64,000 bases of DNA from Bosea sp. 124 (GTDB lineage: Bacteria > Pseudomonadota > Alphaproteobacteria > Rhizobiales > Beijerinckiaceae): assembly GCF_003046175.1 (NCBI RefSeq), contig NZ_PZZM01000001.1:1373001-1437000 (forward strand), given 5' to 3'. A model generated the notes under the pieces. That model had not been told where the DNA came from. It did no database searches and saw only the letters and a list, made by a program, of their open reading frames with translations. The position numbers and the translations under genes are program-made. Shown here in pieces: positions 34,214-43,711 of the stretch. Position 1 is the stretch's first letter. Each line of letters starts with the position of its first letter.

Positions 34214-35791
34214 TCAGTCGGCGAGCGAGGCCGCGCCGAGATATTCGAAGCCGCCACCGGAATAGGTCACGCCGGTCAGCTTCTTCGAGGTCATCACGAG
34301 ATCGATGTTCTGGCGGATCGGCAGCATGACCGCCTCATCCATCAGGAGCTTCTGGATCTCGTGATAGATCGGCAGACGCTTGGCCGCGTCGGTCTCCTCG
34401 CGGCCCTGCTTGAAGAGCGCGTCGAGCTTCGGGTTCGAATAGTGGCTCCAGTTGAAGTACTGGCCCGCGGTGAACCAGCCCGAGAGCGCGTCGGCATCGA
34501 CACCGATGTACTGCAGCGGTGTCAGCGACATGTCGCCATTGATGTTGGCGGCAAGCCAGGCCGGCGAGGCGAGCTGCTGGACATTCACCTCCATGCCGAT
34601 CTTCTGGAGGTAGTTCTGCATCGCCTGGGCGAGCAGCGGATAGGAGGTCGAGGTCGAGATCGCGGTGATCGTCAGGGTGAGGCGCTTGCCGTCCTTCTCC
34701 CAGAAGCCGTCTTTCTTGGTCCAGCCGCCGTCCTTGAGCGTCGCCTCGGCCTTGGCCGGATCATAGGGGTACATCGCCTCGAGCGACTTGTCGTAGGCCG
34801 TCATCGACGGCTGCAGCGGCGTCAGGCTGGGCGGAATCGCGCCGGCCTCGGCCAGTTGCACCACGCCCTTCTTGTCGACGGCGTACTGGATCGCGCGACG
34901 CACGGCGATGTCGTCGGTCGGGAATTTCTTGGCGTTGACCGGCGCGAAGATGCCGAGCCCGGTGATCGGCACGGGAAGCGCGGTGAAGCGATCCATCTTC
35001 TGCATCGCGTTCCAGTGCACGCCCGGAGTCTGCTGCATCATCTGCGACTGGCCGCTCTGGAACTGGCTGACCCGAGCCTGCGCATTCGGGACGATCTGGA
35101 ACTTGATCTCGGCAATGTTCGGCGGGCCCTTATGGCCGACGGATGCCGGGTTCCAGGCATAAGCCTCGTTGCGCTTGACCACGAGGCTCTGGTTCGGCTC
35201 GTAGCTGACGAAGGCATAAGGGCCGGTGCCGGTCGGATGCAGGCCGAGATCCTTGCCGTATTCGGCGATGGCCTTGGGCGACTGGATGCCGAGATAAGGC
35301 ACCCCGAGCTGGGTCAGCAGCGGCGCGTAAGGCGTCGCGCATTTGAGATCGACCGTGTACTTGCCCGTCGCCACGGCCTCCTTGCAGGGGCCGAGCAGCG
35401 CGATCGAGACCTTGGCCGGGGTCTCCTTGTCGGTGATGTACTTGACGTTGGCGACGACGGCCTCGGCATCGAAATCGGTGCCGTCGTGGAACTTCACATC
35501 ATCGCGCAGGACGAAGCTGTAGGTCTTGCCGTCCGGAGCGACGCTCCAGGACTTCGCCAGAAGGGGCTCGACCTTGAAGTCCGGCGTCAGCCAGACCAGC
35601 GTGTCGAAGATGTTGACCAGCAGCGGGCCCTGGTTGCGCGCGCCGGTTGTGGCGGGGTTGAGCGTGTCGATCGGCTCGGCCCAGCCGACCGTCAGCTTGG
35701 CCTGCTTGTTGGGCGCCTGCGCCTGTGCGCCCGCGATCGCGAGGGCCGAGAGGGCCGTCGCTGCCAGCAATCCACGAAAGGTTACGTTCAT
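34214..35791 (-). CDS. ABC transporter substrate-binding protein, family 5
   Basis: 525 residues with a Sec signal peptide (cleavage after AGAQA, near residue 24). SBP_bac_5 landmarks: TVGWAEPIDTLNPATTGARN, LLAKSWSVAPDGKTYSFVLR, DDVKFHDGTDFDAEAVVANV, GTGPYAFVSYEPNQSL, VRRAIQYAVDKKGVVQLA and QKLLMDEAVMLPI. Third gene in the operon, behind two DppB/C-type permeases. Downstream is the amidohydrolase. Ligand unknown; peptide-like or glycoside compounds are typical. Confidence 0.94.
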   Translation of the reverse strand: MNVTFRGLLAATALSALAIAGAQAQAPNKQAKLTVGWAEPIDTLNPATTGARNQGPLLVNIFDTLVWLTPDFKVEPLLAKSWSVAPDGKTYSFVLRDDVKFHDGTDFDAEAVVANVKYITDKETPAKVSIALLGPCKEAVATGKYTVDLKCATPYAPLLTQLGVPYLGIQSPKAIAEYGKDLGLHPTGTGPYAFVSYEPNQSLVVKRNEAYAWNPASVGHKGPPNIAEIKFQIVPNAQARVSQFQSGQSQMMQQTPGVHWNAMQKMDRFTALPVPITGLGIFAPVNAKKFPTDDIAVRRAIQYAVDKKGVVQLAEAGAIPPSLTPLQPSMTAYDKSLEAMYPYDPAKAEATLKDGGWTKKDGFWEKDGKRLTLTITAISTSTSYPLLAQAMQNYLQKIGMEVNVQQLASPAWLAANINGDMSLTPLQYIGVDADALSGWFTAGQYFNWSHYSNPKLDALFKQGREETDAAKRLPIYHEIQKLLMDEAVMLPIRQNIDLVMTSKKLTGVTYSGGGFEYLGAASLAD

Positions 35792-35818
35792 CGCCTTGTC
35801 CCTCTGTTCTGAGCGGCT

Positions 35819-36730
35819 TCAGCCGCGGTTGAGTGTCGGATCGAGCTCGTCCCGCAAGCCATCGCCGACCAGATTCACGCCGACGACGAAGAGGGAGAGG
35901 AAGAGGCCCGGGAACACGGTGATCCACCAGGCGAGCGTGATGTAGTTCTGGCCGTCGTTCAGGATCGCGCCGAGTTCCGGCGTCGGCGGCTGCACGCCGA
36001 GCCCGATGAAGCCGAGTGCCGTGATCCAGAGCGCGGCGATGCCGAGCCAGGTCGTGGTCAGGACGATGATGCCGGACATCACATTCGGCAGGATGTAACG
36101 CAGGATGATCCGCGCCTGCGAGGCGCCGGCGCAGCGGGCTGCCTCGACATAAGGCAGGTTGCGCACCTCGACGGTCGCGCCTTCCACCAGCCGTGCGAAG
36201 ACCGGCACCAGGATCGCGGCGATGGCGAAGACGCCGTTGACGAGACCGGGGCCGAGGATCGCGGTGACGGTGAGCGCCAGCAGGATGCCGGGGAAGGCGA
36301 GCAGCAGGTCGATCAGGCGCATGATGCCGAAGCCGAGAGCGCCGCCGAAATAGCCGGCGACCAGCCCGACGGCCGTGCCGACGACCGCGCCGAGCACGAC
36401 CACGGACAGGCTGGCCAATATCGTGGTGCGCGCGCCGATCAGGACGCGGGCCAGCAGGTCCCGCCCGAAGGCGTCCGTGCCCATGAGATGCGTGGCGGTC
36501 GGCGGCGAGAAGGTCGCCATCGGATCCTGCGCGATCGGATCGACCGGCATGACAAGTGGCAGGACGAAGGCGAGCAGCGCCAGTACGAGGCAAATGACAA
36601 GGCCGAGCGAGAGGCTGCGATGGCGGAGCGCGCGCAGCAGGGCGCGACGGCGCGACCACTGCCGCGACGCGACGACGGCAGGGTCGGGCTCGACTGCGAA
36701 GACAGCCGGAAGGGGGGCGTTCGCCGTCAT
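35819..36730 (-). CDS. ABC transporter permease, DppC type
   Basis: 303 residues, six membrane helices with the N-terminal OppC-type helix (SLGLVICLVLALLAFVLPLV) and the MTANAPL start. The EAA-loop region reads EVRNLPYVEAARCAGASQAR, contacting the ATPase. It contains HLMGTDAFGRDLLARVLIGA, characteristic of DppC/OppC. Its ATG overlaps the DppB stop. The partner ATPases (DppD/DppF) are not encoded in this operon. Confidence 0.94.
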   Translation of the reverse strand: MTANAPLPAVFAVEPDPAVVASRQWSRRRALLRALRHRSLSLGLVICLVLALLAFVLPLVMPVDPIAQDPMATFSPPTATHLMGTDAFGRDLLARVLIGARTTILASLSVVVLGAVVGTAVGLVAGYFGGALGFGIMRLIDLLLAFPGILLALTVTAILGPGLVNGVFAIAAILVPVFARLVEGATVEVRNLPYVEAARCAGASQARIILRYILPNVMSGIIVLTTTWLGIAALWITALGFIGLGVQPPTPELGAILNDGQNYITLAWWITVFPGLFLSLFVVGVNLVGDGLRDELDPTLNRG

Positions 36731-37647
36731 CGTGCGATCCGGGGGTCGAGCACGGGGTAGAGGATGTCGACGATGAAGTTCGACAGCGCATAGATCAGCG
36801 CGATCATCATGATCAGCGCCTGCACCGTCATGTAGTCCTTGGCGAGGATCGCCTGGATCAGCAGGCGCCCGATGCCCGGCCGCGAGAACACCGTCTCGAC
36901 GATGACCGAGCCGGAGAGGAGCTGGCCAATCTGGAGGCCGGCGATGGTCAGGATCGGCAGCAGCGCGTTGCGCATGACATGCCAGGCGAAGAGCCTGACC
37001 TCAGGCACGCCCTTGGCGCGCGCGGTGACGACATGCTGCTGCGTCAGGGCGGCGATGACACTCGAACGGATGAAGCGGGCATTGAAGCCCATCGTGCCCA
37101 GCGCCAGCGTGACGGCCGGCAGGACGAGACCCTTCAGCCCGGTTCCACCGACGACGTCGAAGATCGGCCAGGTCACCGCGAATGCAAGGATCAGGAGCAG
37201 GCCGAGCCAGAAGCTCGGGATCGACATGCAGATCAGCGCGAAGCCCATCCCGAGCGTGTCGGCCGCCCGGTTGCGGCGGAGCGCCGCGACGATGCCGATG
37301 GCCGAGCCGAGGACCAGCGAGATCGCCAGCGCCGCCAGTGTCAACTGGGCGGTGGCGGGAAAGCTCGACGCGATCAGCGAGCTGACCGGCTGCTGGTTGG
37401 CATAGGAATAGCCGAAGTCGCCGCGCAGCACATGGCCGATCCAGACGAAATACTGCTCATGCAGCGGCCGCATCAGGCCGAGCTGCTCGCGCAGCCGCGC
37501 GATCATCTCCTTGTCGCCCGCCCCGGTGCCGAGCATTGCGATGACCGGATCGCCGGGGATCAGGCGGATGATCAGAAAGGCGACGACGGTGATGCCGAAG
37601 GTCAGGGCTATGATCGCGACCAGGCGCTTGAGGACATAGCCGCCCAT
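36727..37647 (-). CDS. ABC transporter permease, DppB type
   Basis: 306 residues. Begins GGYVLKRLVAIIALTFGITV, then LIPGDPVIAMLGTGAGDKEM (periplasmic loop typical of DppB), six helices and an EAA-like loop (VVTARAKGVPEVRLFAWHVM). First gene of the minus-strand operon DppB - DppC - DppA - amidohydrolase, divergent from a GntR-type regulator with 214 bases between them. Confidence 0.94.
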   Translation of the reverse strand: MGGYVLKRLVAIIALTFGITVVAFLIIRLIPGDPVIAMLGTGAGDKEMIARLREQLGLMRPLHEQYFVWIGHVLRGDFGYSYANQQPVSSLIASSFPATAQLTLAALAISLVLGSAIGIVAALRRNRAADTLGMGFALICMSIPSFWLGLLLILAFAVTWPIFDVVGGTGLKGLVLPAVTLALGTMGFNARFIRSSVIAALTQQHVVTARAKGVPEVRLFAWHVMRNALLPILTIAGLQIGQLLSGSVIVETVFSRPGIGRLLIQAILAKDYMTVQALIMMIALIYALSNFIVDILYPVLDPRIAR

Positions 37648-37725
37648 GGTCAGGCCACCCCGGACGCGCGGCGGGAGGCCGCCGCGACACAGGTCAAGCT
37701 TGAGGCTGCGATCTCGAAGTGTACC

Positions 37726-37735
37726 ATAGCGCTAT
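37726..37735. promoter_or_regulatory. Palindromic operator candidate between dppB-like gene and GntR regulator
   Basis: ATAGCGCTAT is a perfect ten-base palindrome in AT-richer surroundings (CC before it, AACAG after it). It sits between two divergent transcription units and is the only clear dyad there. The adjacent GntR-type protein is the natural ligand. Site read directly, role inferred. Confidence 0.45.
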
Positions 37736-37861
37736 AACAGTCTCACGCGTTGCGGCCAGCGTCAATCGGTTCCATACGGGACGACTTCCCAGCCTGGACG
37801 GATGGCGAGCATCGCATGGGCAGGTTGGGGCGATAGGACGGTCTTTTCGAGGACGCATGGC

Positions 37862-38818
37862 ATGGACTTCACGATCGACAGGGCCCTGCCCGTCCCGATC
37901 CGGCGGCAGCTCAAGGGCCTGATCGAGTACGCCGTGGCCTGCGGCGACCTTGCCCCCGGAGAGGCCCTGCCCTCGGTGCGCGATCTCGCGCTGGCGCTCG
38001 GCGTGGCGCCGATGACCGTGAGCCAGGTCTATGCCGACCTGAAAGGTCTCGGGCTGATCGAGACCCGCGCCGGCTCCGGCACCTTCGTCGCGGAAAACAG
38101 CGCCGATCACGCGCGCTCGCAACAGGATTTTTCCGCCCTTCACGACCGGATCGACGCTCTGATCGACGAAGGCTTGTCGCTTGGCCTGCGCACCTCGGAC
38201 CTGGCTTCGCTGATCCATGCGCGCCTGGCATCGCGGGCTCGGCATGGTCGCCGGAAGAGCGTCGCCATCGTGGGGCTGTTCCAGCGTACCACCGCCCGCT
38301 ACGCCCGCCTGATCGCGGAGCAGATCGGGCGGGGGGCCACCGTCGAACCGGCAACGATCGACGCCATCCAGCGCGACGCTGCCGTCAGGGCCAGGATCGC
38401 TTCAGCGGACCTCGTCGTGACCTTCGTGAACCGGCAGCGCGAGGTTGCAAGTCTGCTGCCAGGGGCCCGGGTGACCTCGATCCGCTTCGTTCCGGCGGAG
38501 GAGACGCGGCATGCGCTCGGGGCGGTCGAACCGGGAGCCCGGCTGCTGCTGGTCGCTCGCGTGCCGGAGTTCCTGCCGATCATGAAGGCAGGCGTCGCGC
38601 GTTTCGCGGCCCATGCGGGCCCGCTCCACTCCACGGCGGGGAATCCGCGCGAAATCGCCGATCTCGCGGCGGAGTCCGATGCGGTGGTCTACGCGTCGGG
38701 CACAGAAGACAGCCTCATCGACATTCCCCCGACGCTGCCGATGATCGAATACACCCATATCCCCGATCCCGCCGATATCCAGCGCAGGATTGCGCCCCTG
38801 CTCAAGAAGGGAAGCTAG
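37862..38818 (+). CDS. GntR-family transcriptional regulator
   Basis: 318 residues from ATG 37862. The winged helix-turn-helix is at residues 15-75 (PSVRDLALALGVAPMTVSQVYADLKGLGLIETRAGSGTFV in outline). The C-terminal 200 residues form a second domain (VAIVGLFQRTTARYARLIAE, ADLVVTFVNRQREVASLLPG) that looks like a periplasmic-binding-protein-type or phosphosugar-type sensor rather than FadR or UTRA; I cannot name it. Divergent to the DppB/C/A operon, which it probably controls. Confidence 0.87.
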   Translation: MDFTIDRALPVPIRRQLKGLIEYAVACGDLAPGEALPSVRDLALALGVAPMTVSQVYADLKGLGLIETRAGSGTFVAENSADHARSQQDFSALHDRIDALIDEGLSLGLRTSDLASLIHARLASRARHGRRKSVAIVGLFQRTTARYARLIAEQIGRGATVEPATIDAIQRDAAVRARIASADLVVTFVNRQREVASLLPGARVTSIRFVPAEETRHALGAVEPGARLLLVARVPEFLPIMKAGVARFAAHAGPLHSTAGNPREIADLAAESDAVVYASGTEDSLIDIPPTLPMIEYTHIPDPADIQRRIAPLLKKGS

Positions 38819-39149
38819 AACCGGCCTTCGCTGGATCGGATCAGGCCCTGAAGCGTCCGGTTGCAGGCCCATGCCGCTGGTCGTCGCCCGGAGATCAGCC
38901 AAGCCCCAGCATCCGGCGCGCCAAGGGCGGATCGCCCCCACCGGCGAAATCGTCGAAGGCGTGATCGGCGACGCGGCGCGAGGAACATGCTCCAGGGCAC
39001 GGCAGCGGCAGAGGTAAATTCTAAAAAGCGATTGGCATAGCTGAATATTGTTCTCTTTACTTCATGATGCCCGGTTTTAGGTTGTACTCAGGGGCCAAGC
39101 CCCATCAAGTAGTCGGCTCAGACCGACGTTTACTGGGGATCGAAACGCC
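38819..39149. other. Intergenic region upstream of the NMT1-type ABC operon
   Basis: 331 bases with no credible gene. From about 39015 composition drops in GC (TAAATTCTAAAAAGCGATTG and TGAATATTGTTC follow), as expected of a promoter. I cannot point to a clean hexamer pair or operator. Confidence 0.45.
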
Positions 39150-40154
39150 ATGATCGTGAATCGCCGGACGCTGCTGGCTGGTGCCGCGGCATCGCTTACC
39201 CTTCCCGCACCCGCCGTTTGGGCCCAAACCAAACCGATCACTTTTGCGATCCAATATGGCCTCCCATACCTGAATTTTATCGTTGCGGAGCGCCTCGGCC
39301 TGTTCACCAAGGCGGCCGAAAAAGCCGGCGTACGCGACCCCAAGATCAACATCGTGCGCCTGAGCGGGCCCACCGCGATCTCCGAAGGCCTGATCAGCGG
39401 CAATGTGCAGATCGGCGCGCTCGGCACGCTGGGCCTGCTGATCGCCCATGAGAAGACACGGCGCGCCTATGATCTCGGCGGCCTCAGCGCCTACTGGAAG
39501 GGCGTCTATACGCTCTATGCCAACGATCCCGCGATCAAGTCGCTCAAGGACATCCGGCCCACAGACAAGATCGCGACGCCGGGGCCGACAAGCTCGCAGG
39601 CGATGATCCTGCGCCGCGCGGCCGAACAGATCTTCGGACCGGGCCAGGCCCTTCGTTTCGACAAGCAGATCGTCTCCCTGCCCCATCCCGACGCGGTCGC
39701 CGCGCTCACGACCGGCAACATCGTGCAAGTCTACTTCGCGCTGTCGCCCTTCTCCGAGTATCTCGCACGGCAGCCGAACGTGCATGTGATCGGCACGACG
39801 ACCGAGTACAACCCGCCCAACATGACCAACGGCGTGGTCGGCGTGCTCAGGAAGTTCGTCGAGGAGAACAAGGAGCTCTCCGCTGCGGTGGTCGCGGCGC
39901 TCGACGAGGCCGGACGCTTCATCCAGAGCGAGATCAAGGAAACCGCCAAGATCTACACGGCGGCAGAGCCGAGCAAGCTCTCGGACGAGGAGATGATCAA
40001 GGTCATCGAGAACAACCGCCTCCAATACACGACCGAGCCGAACGGCATCATCGATACCGCCAACTTCATGGTCAAGCTGGGCCAACTGAAGGCCGCGCCG
40101 GCCCGCTGGCAGGATGTGTTCTTCCCGCCCGTGAACCAGGGCGCCGGCAGCTAG
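39150..40154 (+). CDS. ABC transporter substrate-binding protein, NMT1/TauA type
   Basis: 334 residues with a twin-arginine leader (VNRRTLLAGAAASLTLPAPA) cut near residue 26. The mature start TFAIQYGLPYLNFIVAERLGLF and the later VQIGALGTLGLLIAHEK are typical of the nitrate/sulfonate/pyrimidine-precursor receptor family. It is followed by the matching ATPase and permease, giving a complete three-gene importer. The ligand is probably a small anionic organic compound processed by the downstream RraA-rich operon. Confidence 0.92.
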   Translation: MIVNRRTLLAGAAASLTLPAPAVWAQTKPITFAIQYGLPYLNFIVAERLGLFTKAAEKAGVRDPKINIVRLSGPTAISEGLISGNVQIGALGTLGLLIAHEKTRRAYDLGGLSAYWKGVYTLYANDPAIKSLKDIRPTDKIATPGPTSSQAMILRRAAEQIFGPGQALRFDKQIVSLPHPDAVAALTTGNIVQVYFALSPFSEYLARQPNVHVIGTTTEYNPPNMTNGVVGVLRKFVEENKELSAAVVAALDEAGRFIQSEIKETAKIYTAAEPSKLSDEEMIKVIENNRLQYTTEPNGIIDTANFMVKLGQLKAAPARWQDVFFPPVNQGAGS

Positions 40155-40158
40155 CGCC

Positions 40159-40983
40159 ATGGCTCTGGCAATGGCGCGCGAGGTGATGGACGCGGAGCTG
40201 CAACAGGTCGTCACCCCCCTGCTGAGCGTCCGTGACGTCACGCTGCAGTATCAGACGCGGCGGCAGATCGTCACGGCGACCTACCGGGTCTCCTTCGACG
40301 TCAGGCGGCACGATCGTTTCGTGCTGCTCGGACCATCGGGTTGCGGAAAGTCGACGCTGCTCAAGGGCATCGGCGGGTTCATTACTCCGGTCGAGGGCGA
40401 GATCAACCTCGGCAGCCGGCAGATCACCGGCCCCGGCGCCGATCGGATGATGGTTTTCCAGGAGTTCGACCAGCTCCTGCCCTGGCAGACCGTGCTCGGC
40501 AACGTCATGTTCCCGATGCGCAAGACCGGTCGTTTCCCGCGCTCGGAATGGAAGGACCGTGCGATGCGCGCGGTCGAGAAGGTTGGGCTCGCGAAGTTCG
40601 CCGACAGCCATCCCCATACCCTGTCGGGCGGCATGAAGCAGCGCGTCGCCATCGCACGCGCGCTCGCCATGGAGCCGGACATCCTGCTGATGGACGAGCC
40701 CTTCGCGGCACTCGACGCGCTGACCCGCCGGCGCATGCAAGACGAGCTGCTCGAGCTCTGGAACGACATCCGCTTCACTCTCGTCTTCGTGACGCACTCG
40801 ATCCAGGAAGCGATCATCATCGGCAGCCGGATCGTGGTGATGACCCCCCATCCCGGCCAGATCCGCGCCGAACTCGATGCCACGCCGTTCAAGCAGGAGA
40901 ATGCCGGCAGCGAGGACTTCATGGCGTTCAACCGCAAGATCAACGGCATGCTCTTCGGCGAGGAGAAGATCGCACATGGGTAG
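40159..40983 (+). CDS. ABC transporter ATP-binding protein, TauB/SsuB type
   Basis: 274 residues. Walker A LLGPSGCGKST (about residues 56-66), Q-loop VFQEFDQLLPWQT, signature LSGGMKQRVAIARALAMEP, Walker B ILLMDEPFAALD and switch His in VFVTHSIQEA. It starts four bases after the receptor stop. It powers the NMT1-type importer. Confidence 0.95.
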   Translation: MALAMAREVMDAELQQVVTPLLSVRDVTLQYQTRRQIVTATYRVSFDVRRHDRFVLLGPSGCGKSTLLKGIGGFITPVEGEINLGSRQITGPGADRMMVFQEFDQLLPWQTVLGNVMFPMRKTGRFPRSEWKDRAMRAVEKVGLAKFADSHPHTLSGGMKQRVAIARALAMEPDILLMDEPFAALDALTRRRMQDELLELWNDIRFTLVFVTHSIQEAIIIGSRIVVMTPHPGQIRAELDATPFKQENAGSEDFMAFNRKINGMLFGEEKIAHG

Positions 40984-40991
40984 TCAGATCG

Positions 40992-41897
40992 ATGGCTGAC
41001 GCGATGCACCCCACGCGAGCCCGCACCCGCTTCACCGAATTGCCGGGGCGCCCGAGCATCGAGCACAAGACGCTCGACGCCGCCTCCATCGGCGAAATCG
41101 TGCGCGATGTCGGGCTCTGGCAACGCGCCCTGGCGCATACGCCGCTGCGCCGCGGGCTGGTGCTGATCGCGCTCGGCATCCTATGGGAAGTCTACGCCCG
41201 CTTTGCCGACAATCCGCTGATGTTTCCCTCGCTCAGCGAGACGCTCACGGCCTGGGCCACCGACATGTCGAGCGGCGTCCTGCTCTCGGCCGTCGGAAAT
41301 TCAGTGCGCGTGCTGCTGATCGGCTACGGCACAGCCGTGCTGCTAGCCGCCGTGCTGACCACGCTTGCGATCTCGACACGGATCGGGACGGACCTGCTGG
41401 CGACTCTGACGGCGATGTTCAACCCATTGCCGGCGATCGCGATCCTGCCGCTGGCGCTGCTGTGGTTCGGCCTCGGGATCGAGAGCCTGATCTTCGTGAT
41501 CGTCCATTCGGTGCTGTGGGCGGTCTCGCTCAACGCCTTCACGGGCTTCCTCTCGGTGAGCCAGACGCAGCGCATGGTCGGCCGCAATTACGGGCTGGGC
41601 GGCGTGCGCATGGTGATCGCGATCCTGATACCGGCGGCGTTTCCCTCGATTCTCGCCGGGCTGAAGATCGGCTGGGCCTTCGCGTGGCGCACGCTGATCG
41701 CGGCCGAACTCGTCTTCGGCGTATCCGGCAGCTCGGCCGGTCTCGGCTGGTACATCTTCCAGAACCGCAACGCGCTGGAAACCGCGCATGTCTTCGCCGG
41801 CCTCTTCACGGTGATCGTTATCGGACTGATCGTCGAGGGGGTGGTTTTCCGGAGCATTGAGGCGGCCACGATCCGGCGCTGGGGCATGCAGGCCTAG
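40992..41897 (+). CDS. ABC transporter permease, TauC/SsuC type
   Basis: 301 residues from ATG 40992. Six helices and the BPD_transp_1 EAA loop (VSQTQRMVGRNYGLGGVRMV). The cytoplasmic N-terminus of about 50 residues is long for the family. It ends four bases before the Bug-type receptor gene. The reading frame is open far upstream inside the ATPase gene, but that part is out of frame with any family resemblance. Confidence 0.93.
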   Translation: MADAMHPTRARTRFTELPGRPSIEHKTLDAASIGEIVRDVGLWQRALAHTPLRRGLVLIALGILWEVYARFADNPLMFPSLSETLTAWATDMSSGVLLSAVGNSVRVLLIGYGTAVLLAAVLTTLAISTRIGTDLLATLTAMFNPLPAIAILPLALLWFGLGIESLIFVIVHSVLWAVSLNAFTGFLSVSQTQRMVGRNYGLGGVRMVIAILIPAAFPSILAGLKIGWAFAWRTLIAAELVFGVSGSSAGLGWYIFQNRNALETAHVFAGLFTVIVIGLIVEGVVFRSIEAATIRRWGMQA

Positions 41898-41900
41898 GCG

Positions 41901-42923
41901 ATGACGGAGCTTCCCGCCAAATCCCGCCAAGAGTCAGAAAGGACCGATATTTTGGACAGGCGAACCTTCCTCGGCGGCATGACCACCGCATGCGCGGTGC
42001 TGAGCCACGGGCTCGCGCAGGCGCAGGACTATCCCGCTCGCCCGGTCACCATCCTCGTTCCGTTCGCAGCGGGCGGCGGCCAGGACATCTTCATGCGCCT
42101 GATCTCCCAGGGCGTCAGCGACGCGCTCAAGCAGCCGCTCGTCATCGATAACCGCGTCGGCGGGGCCGGCAACATCGCGGCAGGCGCCGTCGCGCGCGCC
42201 GCGCCGGACGGATACACCCTCCTGCTGGGCACCGCCGCAACCCACGGCATGAACCAGGCGCTCTACAAGACGCTCAATTTCGACGCGCAGACGAGTTTCG
42301 AACCCGTCGCCATGCTGGCGGAGGTGCCTCTCGTCCTCGTCGTCAACCGCGATGTTCCCGCCAAGGCGGTCGCCGAGCTCGTCGCCTATCTCAAAGCCAA
42401 TCCAGGCAAGATCAACTACGGCTCCTCCGGCGTCGGCGGGCCGCTGCATCTCGCCGGCGAGCTGTTCAAGACGGCGGCCGGGGTCGAGGCCGTGCATGTG
42501 CCGTTCCGCGGGTCGGCGCCGGCGATTACGGAGCTGCTCGCCGGACGCCTGACCTTCATGTTTGATACCTTCGCTGCCACCGAACCCTATATCCCGGACG
42601 GCAGCCTGCGGCGCCTGGCGGTCGCGTCCGGAACGCGCGCCTCCAACGCGCCGGACCTGCCGACCATGGCCGAGGCCGGCACTCCGGTGGAGGCCTATTC
42701 CTGGAGCGGCGTCTTTGCGCCGGCAGCAACCCCGAAGCCGATCGTCGAGCAACTTCGCAAGGCCTTCAGCGACGCCGTGGCGAATCCGGCGCTGAGGTCG
42801 CGCCTGTTCGAGATCGGCTTCCTGCCCACGCCCGGCAATCCCGACAGCCTGCGCGCACGGGTCGGCACCGAACTCGTCAAATGGAAGCACGCGGCCGAGA
42901 CGGCCGGGCTCAAGCCCCAGTAG
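41901..42923 (+). CDS. Bug/TctC-family periplasmic binding protein
   Basis: 340 residues with a Tat-type leader (LDRRTFLGGMTTACAVLSHG) after a 17-residue N-tail. Bug family hallmarks: YPARPVTILVPFAAGGGQDI, VIDNRVGGAGNIAAGAVARA, YTLLLGTAATHGMNQALY, INYGSSGVGGPLHLAGELFK and LPTMAEAGTPVEAYSW. Bug proteins normally serve tripartite tricarboxylate transporters, but no TctA/TctB is in the window. Placed directly after an ABC importer, it may be an alternative receptor or a sensor. Confidence 0.92.
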   Translation: MTELPAKSRQESERTDILDRRTFLGGMTTACAVLSHGLAQAQDYPARPVTILVPFAAGGGQDIFMRLISQGVSDALKQPLVIDNRVGGAGNIAAGAVARAAPDGYTLLLGTAATHGMNQALYKTLNFDAQTSFEPVAMLAEVPLVLVVNRDVPAKAVAELVAYLKANPGKINYGSSGVGGPLHLAGELFKTAAGVEAVHVPFRGSAPAITELLAGRLTFMFDTFAATEPYIPDGSLRRLAVASGTRASNAPDLPTMAEAGTPVEAYSWSGVFAPAATPKPIVEQLRKAFSDAVANPALRSRLFEIGFLPTPGNPDSLRARVGTELVKWKHAAETAGLKPQ

Positions 42924-43017
42924 CGCGAGAGCCAGGCCTCCCCCGAGGACTGCTCTTCAAACGCAATGCGAAAATCCGGACCAGCATCGGCCGGACCATG
43001 ATGCCCAGGAGATAGCG

Positions 43018-43701
43018 ATGTCGTCATCCCATCCAGCGCTCGATCCCGAGCTCGTCCCGTTCGAACACCACCAGGTCTCGACGCTGTCGGACGCGATGTT
43101 CGCGCTCGGCCTCAAGGACACCGCACTCGGGCCGACCGTGCGCCTGCTCGTCGGCAAGCGCATTCTAGGCCGGGCGCGGACGATCGGTCGTGTGCCCCTG
43201 CCCTCGAATGGCGGCCAGCAGGAGATCAAGCCCGAGTTCTCGCTGGCGATCCAGGAGGTAATCGACGGTTGCGGGCCGGGCTCAATCATGGTGATCGCGA
43301 CCCAGGGCATCGCCACGCATGCGAACTGGGGCGGCAACATGGCGACGCGGGCGAAAGCCGTCGGGGCGCTCGGACTCATCACCGACGGTGCGATCCGCGA
43401 CCTCGAGGAGATGGAGCCGCTGGGCATGACGATCTTCGCCCAGGGTACCTCCCCGCGCGCCGGTCATTTCCGCTTCGCCACCGCGATCAGCAACGAGCCG
43501 GTGATCTGCGCGGGTGTGCTGATCCGCCCCGGCGACATCATCGTCGGCGACGCGGACGGCGTCATCGTCATCGATCCGGCCCAGGCCAGCGCGATCGCGG
43601 CAAAGGCCGGCGAACTCGTCAAGATCGAGGAGGAAATGCAGGCCTTCATGCGCACGGGCGCCCAGCTTCAGGAAGCTGTGCGCCGGTACAAGGTGCGCTG
43701 A
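43018..43701 (+). CDS. RraA/HMG-aldolase family protein, paralogue 1
   Basis: 227 residues. RraA fold with the metal/substrate motif ITDGAIRD, giving R127 and D128, the Arg-Asp pair needed by HMG/CHA aldolases; upstream HANWGGNMATRAKAVGALGL is the G-rich loop. The C-terminal GVLIRPGDIIVGDADGVIVI is the family strand. HMG/CHA aldolases split 4-hydroxy-2-oxo acids to pyruvate plus a keto acid. The most divergent of four paralogues in this cluster. It closes the ABC/Bug operon and converges on the LysR gene. Confidence 0.87.
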   Translation: MSSSHPALDPELVPFEHHQVSTLSDAMFALGLKDTALGPTVRLLVGKRILGRARTIGRVPLPSNGGQQEIKPEFSLAIQEVIDGCGPGSIMVIATQGIATHANWGGNMATRAKAVGALGLITDGAIRDLEEMEPLGMTIFAQGTSPRAGHFRFATAISNEPVICAGVLIRPGDIIVGDADGVIVIDPAQASAIAAKAGELVKIEEEMQAFMRTGAQLQEAVRRYKVR

Positions 43702-43711
43702 AAATGACCCT

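Noticed and set aside
34132..34257. 42-residue N-terminal extension of the amidohydrolase
   Set aside because: It is proline- and arginine-rich, overlaps the end of the binding-protein gene and lacks a ribosome site, while GTG 34131 has GGGAG.
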